NCBI RefSeq assembly: GCF_027579695.1
Contig: NC_083575.1
Location: 66,997,154 to 67,061,153 of the forward strand
DNA: 64,000 nt
Direction of reading: 5' to 3'
Source of the DNA: Neoarius graeffei
Lineage: Eukaryota; Chordata; Actinopteri; Siluriformes; Ariidae
The notes beneath the pieces are model-generated. The model ran no database searches. It was given only the letters and a program-made list of their open reading frames with translations, and had not been told where the DNA came from. The translations under genes were made by a program, and so were the position numbers. Shown in pieces: positions 55,440 through 64,000 of this stretch (its first letter is position 1; the number at the start of each line of letters is the position of its first letter).

Positions 55440-55795
55440 TCCACCACAATCCTCAAAGAAGAGGCAGTGTGATGCTCTGGGTAATGTTCTGCTGAGAAAC
55501 TTTGGGTCCTGATATTCATGTGGATGTTCCTTTGACACTCACCACCTACCTAAATATTGTTCCAGACCAAGTACACCTTTTCATGGTAATGGTATTCGCT
55601 AATGTCAATAGCCTCCTTCGGCAGGATAATGTATCCTGCCACACCGCAGAAATTGTTCAGGACTGGTTTGAGGAACATGACAAAGAGTTCAACGTGTTGA
55701 CTTGGCTTTCAAATTTGCCAGATCTAAATCTGATCAAGCATCTGTGGGATACGCTGGACAAATAAGTCTGGTCCATGGAGGGCAATTTTGGCAAA
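55440..55795 (+). pseudogene. Tc1 transposase fragment, catalytic part
   Basis: Reads NSLLRQDNVSCHTAEIVQDW...VLTWLSNLPDLNLIKHLWDTLDK: the second Asp (QDN) is kept, but the Glu of the usual PIEHLW is Lys (LIKHLW). Only this C-terminal piece remains. Confidence 0.8.
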
Positions 55796-55799
55796 ATTT

Positions 55800-57219
55800 A
55801 GGTAGGCTTAGAAGTTAGGGGGTCTTTTTTATGAGAAAGGGCTTCTGTCTAGCCACCCTACCCTATAGCCTAGATGTGTGAATACAAGAGATTGTTGTCA
55901 CATGCAGGGAGTGAGCATTACATGCCAAATATTACTGCAGCTTCTTTAATGTTGCAGCAGGGCTCTTGGCTACCTCCTTGATAAGTTTTCTTCTTGTTCG
56001 TTTTGTCTATTTCGAAGGGAAGTCCTGTTCTTGGTAATGTCACTGTGGTGTCCCATTTTCTCCACTTGTTGATGATGGCCTTCACAATCATGTACAGTGG
56101 TACATCTAATATTTTGGATTTTTTTTTCCTGGCCTTCTCCTGATCAGTGACTTTTAACAATGGGGTTATGAACATGCTTGTACGTTCTTCGTGAACCATG
56201 GCTTCAGCAGTCAGATGAAACCATGATGATTTCAGGCACATCCTACAGAAACAGCTGATCTTTATTTGGCATTGATCAGAATCACTTCACTGATGACAGC
56301 GATATGATAATTACTTTTCAATGAGTTTAAATGTGATTCTTTAATTCTAAACACAGTCACATGACCCATTATAAAAGGGTGTGCACACTTGTACAAACAG
56401 TTTATTGAGGGTTTTTTATTTATTTATATTATTAGCTCATCCAGCCGTTAGGCGATGAGCTTATGTCATCATGTGTTGTCCATCGTCCGTTGTCTGTCAT
56501 CCGGCGTTGTCCACATTTCACAAAAATCGCTTCTTCTCAGTCAATTCCTTGCCATTTTAGATTATTTTTGGCAGGAAGGTAGGTCTGCCTGGGGTGCATG
56601 TAACTTCTACACAAATTTACATAATTGCAATTAATAATGAAGATATGGAGTAATTAAGCCCTGACAAACAGTTTCCACACAAATCACTTCTTCTCCCTCA
56701 ATTCTTCACTGATTTTGATTCTTTCTGGCATTAAGGTAGGGGTACCTAGGGTGCATATAATTTCTACCCAGATTTGCTTAATTACAATTATTAATGAAGT
56801 TGTGGACTAATTAAGCCTTAATGAGCAGTTCAACAAAAATTGTTTCTTCTTGGTCAGTTCCTCGCCGTTTGGATTCTTTCTGGCAAATAGGTCGGTATTC
56901 CTAGGGTGTATATAGCTTCTAGATATAGCATGTATATAGCTTGCAACATTTATTGCACAAGGTGGCCCACTTTAGATCGTTCCTTCTGGACTAGACGAGG
57001 CCGGTGTGAGCTACGCCATCATTGATGGTCTCGTTATTTCTTTTGCTTTTTGCTTTTTCTGTCCTAAACTATTTCTATTTGTTTTTCACTTGAATTTTGT
57101 TGGTTGCTCTCACATTAAAGGTGGAAAAAGATCTGGCATGATTTCTCTTGGTTTTCATTTGTTACCTCACAAAAAACTCCAGTTCTGACAGGGCTGTGTA
57201 GACATTTTTATATCCACTG
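55800..57219 (-). mobile_element. Tc1-like element (family E) relic with an insert
   Basis: The right end ...TTATATCCACTG plus TA (57220-57221) matches the family at 4301-5319. The minus strand holds an HTH piece (INKWRKWDTTVTLPRTGLPF). It is interrupted at 56432-57029 by another repeat; the left end is missing. Confidence 0.75.
56432..57029. repeat. Interspersed repeat with three ~156-bp internal repeats
   Basis: Begins TTAGCTCATCCAGCCGTTAG and contains three diverged copies of a unit starting CGCTTCTTCTC... at about 56524, 56681 and 56837. Each holds TTTCTGGCA...AGGGTGCATATA and AATTACAATTATTAATGAAG. Confidence 0.75.
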
Positions 57220-57221
57220 TA

Positions 57222-57713
57222 TGATGTGTTGTGTCATTTATTACCTAGGCCCTCTGAGATGGTTTATTAACTCAGTAAAACACCGACCCACACCTATTAT
57301 GAGTAACATTTATTAATATAAATGAAGCAGAGCTAGTCATGAATTGTGGGAGGAAGTTTGTGTTAAATGAATGATGGAGAGCGTGAATTACTGATGCTGT
57401 CAGTTTCTCCTTTCTTACTAAGCATTAGGGCTCGCTTAGAGATAGGAACAGCTTTATACACACACTTATACAAACACAATCTCACAGTCTCAGTGTTATT
57501 CTGCAAGTGCTACTATATATGATTTTTTTCTAGAATTTTGATTTTGTTAAATTGACAAATTCATCAAACTCTGAAACTTTGTATGTTTCAGTATTTCACC
57601 TTGAACGGAAATGCATGCTTCTCAACCTATCTAAAAACTGTGCATGTTCCACCAGCCTCCTGAAAACGTAAATGATTTGTAGAATTAATGTGTTCTTGTA
57701 ATGGTGAATACAG
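57222..57713 (+). other. prss12 intron before SRCR2 second half
   Basis: No repeat named; the acceptor is GGTGAATACAG, with a poor pyrimidine tract. Confidence 0.6.
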
Positions 57714-57892
57714 TGGTGTGCCAAAGGCGTGGTCATGGTCTCATTTTGGCCCGGGGGCTGGGCCCATCCTGCTGGACGGGGTACAATGCACAGGAAATGA
57801 GCTCTCTCTGGAAGAGTGTCCTCACACACCCTGGGGCCAGCACAACTGTGACCACATGGAGGATGCTGGAGTGTCCTGTAACCCATATACAG
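57714..57892 (+). CDS. prss12: prss12 SRCR domain 2, second half
   Basis: 179 bp, phase 2 in, phase 1 out. Encodes [43 protein letters not shown] and EDAGVSC, with the four remaining cysteines. The size equals that of the second SRCR1 exon (179 bp). It compares well with human KAWHQAYFGEGSGP and CTGNELSIEQCP (recalled). Donor ACAG|GTGAAC. Confidence 0.95.
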
Positions 57893-58429
57893 GTGAACTC
57901 AACCACAACAAAAATACAATAAATTGCAGTGTGTATATATTACAACATAGGGGCTCCCAGTCCTGTAATGTTTGGTCTTTTTCTTCATTTGGTCTCACCA
58001 GTTGGCATGAACATTAAGATTTTAACAGTGAACAGTTCAACACAAAATTTAAAATAAATATACAATGCTTATGATAAAATAACATCTATAGCTACAATGA
58101 ATAAAACAATGTATATTAAATAAAATAAATTTAGTCAGATTATTACAGTGAAATCAATATTAATGTTGAAAAAATACCGTAAGTCCTTCAAAATGTCAAA
58201 CTATTTTCACATCAGTGTATGCATGCAGATCAGTTATTATATGTTTTTATAATAAAAACATGCCAGTGTGTGTGTGTGTGTGTGTGTGTGGTGTCCTGCA
58301 TTGTATTGGTATCCCATCCAGGGTATGTTCCTACCTATCACTCAGTGTTCCAATACATCCCATACATGATCCACAACCATGACCAGGTTACCTCTTTCTG
58401 GCTAATTTTCCCTGATGGAAAATGTAAAT
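57893..58429 (+). other. prss12 intron with (GT)n at 58262-58290 and a degenerate V-SINE trace
   Basis: A short segment after the GT run (ATCCCATCCAGGGTATGTTC) resembles the V-SINE-like part of the tandem units. Confidence 0.5.
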
Positions 58430-58818
58430 ATAATTATTCTATCCACATTCATTGGATATGAGCAATCGTACACTCTGATTGGCTGCTAGGCTATCAGCTT
58501 ATATACCATGAGTAAGAATGTATCTTTTTTATTTTTCAAGAATTATTATTATAGCATTTTTCACAAACTGCTACTGTCATTTCACTGGTTTGTTTACATT
58601 CTAAGCAGAAATGATTTTGTCGGATGTTTCGTATAAAGTTTTTATTTCTCAAATTTGCTAAAAATAAAAATCCTCCGTTTCTCAAAATCCAGTGGATGTG
58701 GAGATAATAAAACAGTTATTCCACTCAATCTCGTCGTACATGGCTTATAGCCAACTCAGCATTACACGCCTCGTCAGCTATCAGCTCATGTACGACTCGA
58801 TTGTCTGGAATAACTGTT
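58430..58818 (-). repeat. Interspersed inverted-repeat family M, copy 2 (inverted)
   Basis: Shares with 37360-37980, in reverse, CTATCCACATTCA..., TTATTCCACTCAATCTCG and GTACATGGCTTATAGCC. Shorter than copy 1. Confidence 0.75.
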
Positions 58819-59143
58819 AATTATTTGTAATATCCACTTTATTATGAAAGGCGAATCAGACTTCTATACACTTCTTGACAACATTCAGCGCTATATGCAT
58901 GAACTCGATGGATTTCTCAGCTAACCTGTTAGCTATTAGTCAAATTCTTCATGTGCTAACTAATGGGTTTCATCTGTAAAAACAACTGTGCTGGAAACCA
59001 CTGCACTGCATAATTTCAACACATGGATAACAGATTGACATGGAACCGAATGCCTACTTCAAGATAAGCACACTCACTCATTTCTATGACGTGCCTAAAT
59101 GAAGACACAGCTGTAAAAGCTTAGGTGTTAAACTGTGTTATAG
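58819..59143 (+). other. prss12 intron before SRCR3
   Basis: Unassigned; the acceptor is ACTGTGTTATAG. Confidence 0.6.
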
Positions 59144-59285
59144 ACGGTGCACTGCGTCTGGTCGGAGCAGATTTTCCATGGGAAGGACGCTTGGAGGTGT
59201 ACTACGCTGGAGATTGGGGCACAGTGTGTGATGACAGCTGGACTGAGCAACATGCCCAGGTGGTGTGTCGGCAGCTTGGCTTCAG
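59144..59285 (+). CDS. prss12: prss12 SRCR domain 3, first half
   Basis: 142 bp, phase 1 in, phase 2 out. Encodes [27 protein letters not shown] and [15 protein letters not shown]. It matches human SRCR3 ([20 protein letters not shown], recalled) closely. Donor TTCAG|GTGGGC. Confidence 0.95.
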
Positions 59286-59500
59286 GTGGGCGTCAAGTCT
59301 TCATACAGAAGAACCCCAAAGGAGTGGTCACCAAAATCAGTTTGGTTAGCCGGATTACAGTGTTTTAAACTAGCAAGCAACAAGTTACTAGTGTCTTTAC
59401 AGTTTGTCTCTTGTGAGTGTTTACTGCCCCCTAGCGTTGTTGCTTGTAGGTATAGACTGTCCAGCAGATTAGAAGTTTAGCAAAGTAAGCTGGTTATGCC
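59286..59500 (+). other. prss12 intron up to hAT D
   Basis: Unassigned. Confidence 0.5.
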
Positions 59501-60008
59501 CAGAGGTGGACAAAGTACCCAACTTCATTATTTAAGTCAAAGTACAGATCCCACTGGTCAAATGTGACTCTGATACAAGTGAAAGTTGTCCAGTCAATTT
59601 TTTACTTAAGTTAAAGTACTGAAGTACTTGCTTTTAAAAATACTTAAGTATTAAAAGTACATTTTCTGTCAAAGCATCGTTGTGTTATTGCCACAATGCT
59701 TACAAAACCTAATGCCCTTACCAAAGACAGAAATGTGAATTCAGAAAATGAACGCATGCTGTGCCATCATGGTGGTTTAACGTTAAGGTAGCTAGTCAGT
59801 GAAGCTCCACCTGACATGCTAGCAAACGCTTTTCAAACTCAAAATCATATTGGGTAGCTAATGCTACTAGAAAAGAAAGATTTCTACATTGTTTATTTGG
59901 CAAGATTATGCTAAAACATATTTCTGAGAGGACTTCAGATAAGTTAACATTATTCATGTTAGCATAACTCCATGTTTACATGCTAACTGTGTCCAAGTTA
60001 ACTAGCTA

Positions 60009-61656
60009 CAGTTAGGTCCATATATATTTGGACACTGACACAAATTTTGTTTTTTTACCTGTTTACTGAAACATATTCAAGTTATAGTTATATAATGGAC
60101 ATGGACATAAAGTCCAGACTTTCAGCTTTCATTTGAGGGTATCCACATTAAAATTGGATGAAGGGTTTAGGAGTTTCAGCTCCTTAACATGTGCCACCCT
60201 GTTTTTAAAGGGACCAAAAGTAATTGGACAATTGACTCAAAGGCTATTTCATGGCCAAGTGTGGGCAATTCCTTCGTTATGTCATTCTCAATTAAGCAGA
60301 TAAAAGGCCTGGAGTTGATTTGAGGTGTGGTGCTTGCATTTGGAAGATTTTGCTGTGAAGAAAACATGCAGTCAAAGGAGCTCTCCATGCAGGTGAAACA
60401 AGCCATCCTCAAGCTGCGAAAACAGAAAAAACCCATCCGAGAAATTGCTACAATATTAGGAGTGGCAAAATCTACAGTTTGGTACATCCTGAGAAAGAAA
60501 GAAAGCACTGGTGAACTCATCAATGCAAAAAGACCTGGACACCTACAGAAGACAACAGTGGTGGATGATCACAGAATAATTTCCATGGTGAAGAGAAACC
60601 CCTTCACAACAGCCAACCAAGTGAACAACACTCTCCAGGAGGTAGCCATATCAATATCCAAATCTACCATTAAGAGAAGACTGCATGAAAGTAAATACAG
60701 AGGGTTCACTGCACAGTGCAAGCCACTCATAAGCCTCAAGAATAAAAAGGCTAGACTAGACTTTGCTAAAAAATATTTAAAAAAGCCAGCACAGTTCTGG
60801 AAGAACATTCTTTGGACAGATGAAACCAAGATCAACCTCTACCAGAATGATGGAAAGAAAAAAGTATGGCGAAGGCGTGATACAGCTCATGATCCAAAGC
60901 ATACCACATCATCTGTAAAACACGGCGGAGGCAGTGTGATGGCTTGGGCATGCATGGCTGCCAGTGGCACTGGGTCACTAGTGTTTATTGATGATGTGAC
61001 ACAGGACAGAAGCAGCCGGACGAATTCTGAGGTATTCAGAGACATACTGTGTGCTCAAATCCAGCCAAATGCAGCCAAACCGATTGGTCGGCGTTTCATA
61101 ATACAGATGGACAATGACCCAAAACATAAAGTCAAAGCAACCCAGGAGTTTATTAAAGCAAAGAAGTGGAATATTCTTGAATGGCCAAGTCAGTCACCTG
61201 ATCTCAACCCAATTGAGCATGAATTTCACTTGTTAAAGACTAAACTTCAGACAGAAAGGCCCACAAACAAACAGCAACTGAAAACCGCTGCAGTAAAGGC
61301 CTGGCAGAGCATTAAAAAGGAGGAAACACAGCATCTGGTGATGTCCATGAGTTCAAGACTTCAGGCAGTCATTGCCAACAAAGGGTTTTCAACCAAGTAT
61401 TAGAAATGAACATTTTATTTACAATTATTTGATTTGTCCAATTACTTTTGAGCCCCTGAAATGAAGGGATTGTGTTTAAAAAATGCTTTAGTTCCTCACA
61501 TTTTTATGCAATCATTTTGTTCAACCCACTGAATTAAAGCTGAAAGTCTGAACTTCAACTGCATCTGAATTGTTTTGTTCAAAATCCATTGTGGTAATGT
61601 ACAGAACCAAAATTAGAAAAATGTTGTCTCTGTCCAAATATTTATGGACCTAACTG
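60009..61656 (+). mobile_element. Tc1-like transposon (family D), complete and apparently intact
   Basis: 1648 bp, ends CAGTTAGGTCCATATATATT and ...AAATATTTATGGACCTAACTG, with TA on both sides (60007-60008, 61657-61658). The terminal inverted repeats and the full transposase frame are preserved. It sits inside hAT D in an intron of prss12. Confidence 0.95.
60366..61403 (+). CDS. Tc1/mariner transposase, intact (345 aa)
   Basis: Start chosen at the first ATG (MQSKELSMQV); 345 aa is normal for Tc1. Domains: HTH 1 at about residues 10-45 (AILKLRKQKKPIREIATILG...STVWYILRKK), HTH 2 at about 60-110 with the GH-type linker, then the DDE domain. Catalytic residues: WTDET (first Asp), QMDNDPKH (second Asp), SPDLNPIEH (Glu), with 34 residues between the second Asp and Glu (DD34E). 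KHGGGSVMAWACM is the usual central motif. No stop or frameshift. The usual N of PIEN is H here. It would excise and insert at TA sites in the nucleus. Confidence 0.93.
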   Translation: MQSKELSMQVKQAILKLRKQKKPIREIATILGVAKSTVWYILRKKESTGELINAKRPGHLQKTTVVDDHRIISMVKRNPFTTANQVNNTLQEVAISISKSTIKRRLHESKYRGFTAQCKPLISLKNKKARLDFAKKYLKKPAQFWKNILWTDETKINLYQNDGKKKVWRRRDTAHDPKHTTSSVKHGGGSVMAWACMAASGTGSLVFIDDVTQDRSSRTNSEVFRDILCAQIQPNAAKPIGRRFIIQMDNDPKHKVKATQEFIKAKKWNILEWPSQSPDLNPIEHEFHLLKTKLQTERPTNKQQLKTAAVKAWQSIKKEETQHLVMSMSSRLQAVIANKGFSTKY

Positions 61657-61822
61657 TATGTGTTAACGTTAGCCGTGGACATGGCGATGGCAACTTGGCG
61701 GGCAAATCCATAGAAAGTCATTTGACTAACCAGACTGCATAGCTATTGCAACGTTATCGCTAGCTCTAAAAGCACAGACAACTTCATTACAAGCTTTCTC
61801 TTGGAATAAAACATTTACATAC

Positions 61823-61960
61823 CTCAATATGCTTCTGCAGGTTGGACGTTGAGTTTTTGTTGGCTGTGATGTGATTCATTTTCGGCAAACAAAGCAAACA
61901 TTTAAAACAAAACAAATCTTTAATCCTTGCAGAAAACTGAAACATGGGTTCATGGGCCAT
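61823..61960 (-). pseudogene. BED-finger exon remnant of hAT D
   Basis: On the minus strand: CFKCLLCLPKMNH...STSNLQKHIE, then a GAG|GTATGT donor. The donor falls at the same residue (KH-I/V-E) as in hAT A at 53227, so the two are related hAT genes. The rest is missing. Confidence 0.75.
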
Positions 61961-62357
61961 GAGCGCATGCATTCCCCAGAAGATCAGCCTCCTTCCATTC
62001 TGCCATCAACTGATCGTGCTAAATAATGCTGTTGAGAAACCACTAAACTTGATTTTATACAGTCTATGGACGTGACGTGAACCTAGTGATTACTGATGGG
62101 CTGTCTTAGTGTCACCTACGAAAAAAAACAATCACGTTTTAGAAAAGAAAAAACATCCACTTTCAAAGCTGCTTCATAGGAACGAGGACCTTGATAGAAA
62201 TGTAGTGGAGTAAAAAGTACAATATTTGCCCTTCAAATGTAGTGAAGTTTAAGTCAGAAGTTTAAAAAAAATACTCAAAGTACAGATACTCAAAAAGTGT
62301 ACTTAAGTACAATACTCAAGTAAATGTACTTTGTTACTGTCCACCTCTGGTTATACC

Positions 62358-62476
62358 AGAGGCACCAATGATCTCTGCTATTTCCAAGTTTTTATTCTTA
62401 ATAATGTCTCTATACACATTTAATGAGAGGTTGCATATGATAGTGCATAGAAATTAATTGCAGGTAAGAACTAAAG
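62358..62476 (+). other. prss12 intron, short unassigned part
   Basis: Nothing recognised. Confidence 0.5.
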
Positions 62477-62674
62477 CAGGGGTCTTCAATCCTATCCGCA
62501 AAGGGCCGGTGTAGCTGCAGGCTTTCATTACAGCCAAATTGGAGGCTCACTTGATTGTTGATTGGAGACGAGGGTGAAATGATTAAACAAGTGAAATCAG
62601 GTGTAGCTCCTGCTTGGTTGGAATGAAAGCCTGCAGCCACACTGGCCCTTTGTGGATAGGATTGAAGACCCCTG
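62477..62674. mobile_element. hAT-type MITE, 198 bp
   Basis: Ends CAGGGGTCTTCAATCCTATC and its complement, flanked by a perfect 8-bp duplication AACTAAAG (62469-62476, 62675-62682). The arms pair over about 50 bp, and no coding sequence is present. Confidence 0.9.
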
Positions 62675-62682
62675 AACTAAAG

Positions 62683-63202
62683 TTGTGTGTGGGGAACTGA
62701 AGAAATGTCACACCATACACTATAGGACTGGTCCAATGAATAATCTGAGCCATTCTTCCGGATTTATCACTTTACCCCTTCATGTCTAATTTACATAGCT
62801 CTTGCTTCAAATGTTGCTCGTCATCTTTTTTGCTTTGTCGCTGTTGGTGAAATTGTGACTCTGTGTCATGCACATACATAGAAAATGAATGATCACCTAT
62901 TGCCTTTTCACTGCTAGTGTGAACATAGGGCTGTTTCAAATCTTAGTTGATCCACATTTGGAATGGATGTGGACTGTACAAGTTAATAGACTTCCAGTGA
63001 GAGGACTGATAATATATTTTTAAAAAATTGTTTATCAGACTGCCATAATTGAAATAAGACAGACAGTGCGTGACATGGCATTCAGACTTACCAGACTAAC
63101 ATTTTCAACCTTTTGATACTTTTCTAACACTAGGATTTACGGTAGGATAAAGGATTTTTTTCTTGATAAGAACTGCAGAAATTGAGCTTTTTTGTCCAAC
63201 AG
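62683..63202 (+). other. prss12 intron before SRCR3 second half
   Basis: Unassigned; the acceptor is TTTTTTGTCCAACAG. Confidence 0.6.
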
Positions 63203-63417
63203 AGGGCGGGCTGAAATAGCACCAGATGGTGCGTATGGGGACGGCACAGGGCTAATTCTGTTGGATGAGGTGAGGTGCGACGGGGGAGAGAGCTCCCTGC
63301 TGGAGTGCAGCCATGCAGAGTGGGGACGCCACGACTGCTCCCACAGTGAAGATGTGGCCATACGCTGTGAGAGAGGAGGAAATACCGATGATATTACTGC
63401 AGTTCCTCAAGTCTCAG
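63203..63417 (+). CDS. prss12: prss12 SRCR domain 3, second half, plus linker
   Basis: 215 bp, phase 2 in, phase 1 out. Encodes DGTGLILLDEVRCDGGESSL, LECSHAEWGRHDCSHSEDVA and IRC, completing a six-cysteine domain. About 17 linker residues (GGNTDDITAVPQVS region) follow, longer than the SRCR1 and SRCR2 tails, as in human neurotrypsin before SRCR4. WGRHDCSHSEDV compares with human WGRHDCSHREDV (recalled). Donor CTCAG|GTAACC. SRCR4 and the protease must lie past the window. Confidence 0.95.
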
Positions 63418-64000
63418 GTAACCTTCAGGGCTACTTAAGGAGTTCTTTAAGGATTTCTTCTTGGTAAGGGTTCTTGGTTTGAAAAAAGGTTCTAAATGGA
63501 AACATTTCTGATAGGAAAAACACTGTTGTAGGTTCAAACCTTCAGGTTTCTTCCAGTTACACAATCAAAGAACCCTTCAAGGGTTCAAAAAGAGTGTAGG
63601 TCTATTTAACAAATTACAACACAAATTGTATTTATTTTTGTCATCTGTTAAGCCCCAGTATGACTTGAAAAATTGAGAATACACTCAGTTCACAGTATGG
63701 TGTATGAGGATGCTCTAAACAGTAAAACGCAGTGGCCATTAGGCTTAACCCCTTATATTCCAAGCATGAAGGTGATTCATTAACTGCTATGAATTGCTCA
63801 ATGACTCCAGTATAACTAATAGGACAAGACACACGTGCTGAATTTCATTTGCAATTGTTTTCAATTCCAGTCCTGGATGCTCCATACTGTGACGTCTGTG
63901 AGGAAGAAACTTGACCAGGAAGCATAGTTAAAACAGTGCAATTGCTCTTTTTCAATGAGGGAAACTGACAGGGGGTAATGAAAATCATAGGTATTTAGCT
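63418..64000 (+). other. prss12 intron, start
   Basis: Nothing secure; see the rejected segment at 63871-63914. Confidence 0.6.

Larger units (their letters stand above)
59501..62349 (-). mobile_element. hAT element D, carrying a nested Tc1
   Basis: Ends CAGAGGTGGACAAAGTACCC and ...GTCCACCTCTG, flanked by GTTATGCC (59493-59500) and GTTATACC (62350-62357), an 8-bp duplication with one change. Subterminal AAGTACTT-rich repeats as in hAT A. Without the Tc1 it is about 1.2 kb and holds only a BED-finger exon on the minus strand. Confidence 0.9.

Noticed and set aside
63871-63914. Possible exon after an acceptor-like AATTCCAG, reading VLDAPYCDVCEEET then stop, phase-compatible with SRCR3
   Set aside because: Neurotrypsin continues into a fourth SRCR domain that starts with a VRL-type motif. 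This segment has no SRCR character and stops after 14 codons. A truncated isoform is possible, but nothing else supports it.

Overview
The window is teleost genomic DNA. It has spliced vertebrate genes with GT-AG introns, no operons or bacterial signals, and a dense load of fish-type repeats: several Tc1-like families, Rex3 (RTE) and L2/CR1-like LINEs, DANA/V-SINE-type SINEs, hAT elements, a Penelope-like remnant and long microsatellites. The mix of Tc1 families and DANA-like SINEs suggests an ostariophysan, possibly a catfish. The species is an inference.

Two host genes are supported, both on the + strand. chchd1 (MRPS37, a CHCH protein of the mitochondrial small ribosomal subunit) is complete in three exons (16903-17035, 20784-20902, 21424-21525; 117 aa), with a promoter-like block just upstream and a polyA signal at 21787. 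prss12 (neurotrypsin) is present as its 5' part: a probable signal-peptide exon (28282-28344), a kringle exon (40286-40528), and three group A SRCR domains, each on two exons (42159-42297/42406-42584, 55170-55317/57714-57892, 59144-59285/63203-63417). SRCR4 and the protease domain would lie beyond 64000. Exon phases agree from the kringle onward. Exon 1 does not join the kringle exon in frame, but a 43-nt candidate exon at 35415-35457 has exactly the phases needed to bridge them.

Layout: 1-16700 is repeats and unassigned DNA (a LINE carrying a solo-LTR-like insert, an L2-like LINE, two Tc1-like elements, SINEs, and a 3-bp-TSD element nested in a SINE). 16700-21800 is chchd1, whose first intron holds two Tc1-like copies. 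21800-28000 holds an old Tc1 relic split by a Penelope-like insert with inverted ends, plus SINEs. 28000-64000 is prss12. Its introns contain a five-copy tandem array of ~0.7-kb units, several long inverted-repeat elements, a Tc1 split by a LINE, a 5'-inverted Rex3, a multi-level hAT nest (49911-54361), and a second hAT (59501-62349) that carries an apparently intact Tc1 transposase gene.

The strongest structural evidence is a set of target-site duplications read directly at element ends: 8 bp for four hAT-type elements (a fifth has 7 of 8 matching), 9 bp for a MULE-like element, 16 bp for the Penelope-like insert, 10 bp for Rex3, 10-13 bp for most SINEs, and TA or TTAA for others. No new cellular system was found. 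The most unusual items are the nested hAT that interrupts another hAT's start codon, the Penelope-like inverted duplication with hammerhead-like motifs, and the tandem array whose SINE and indel states give conflicting histories.
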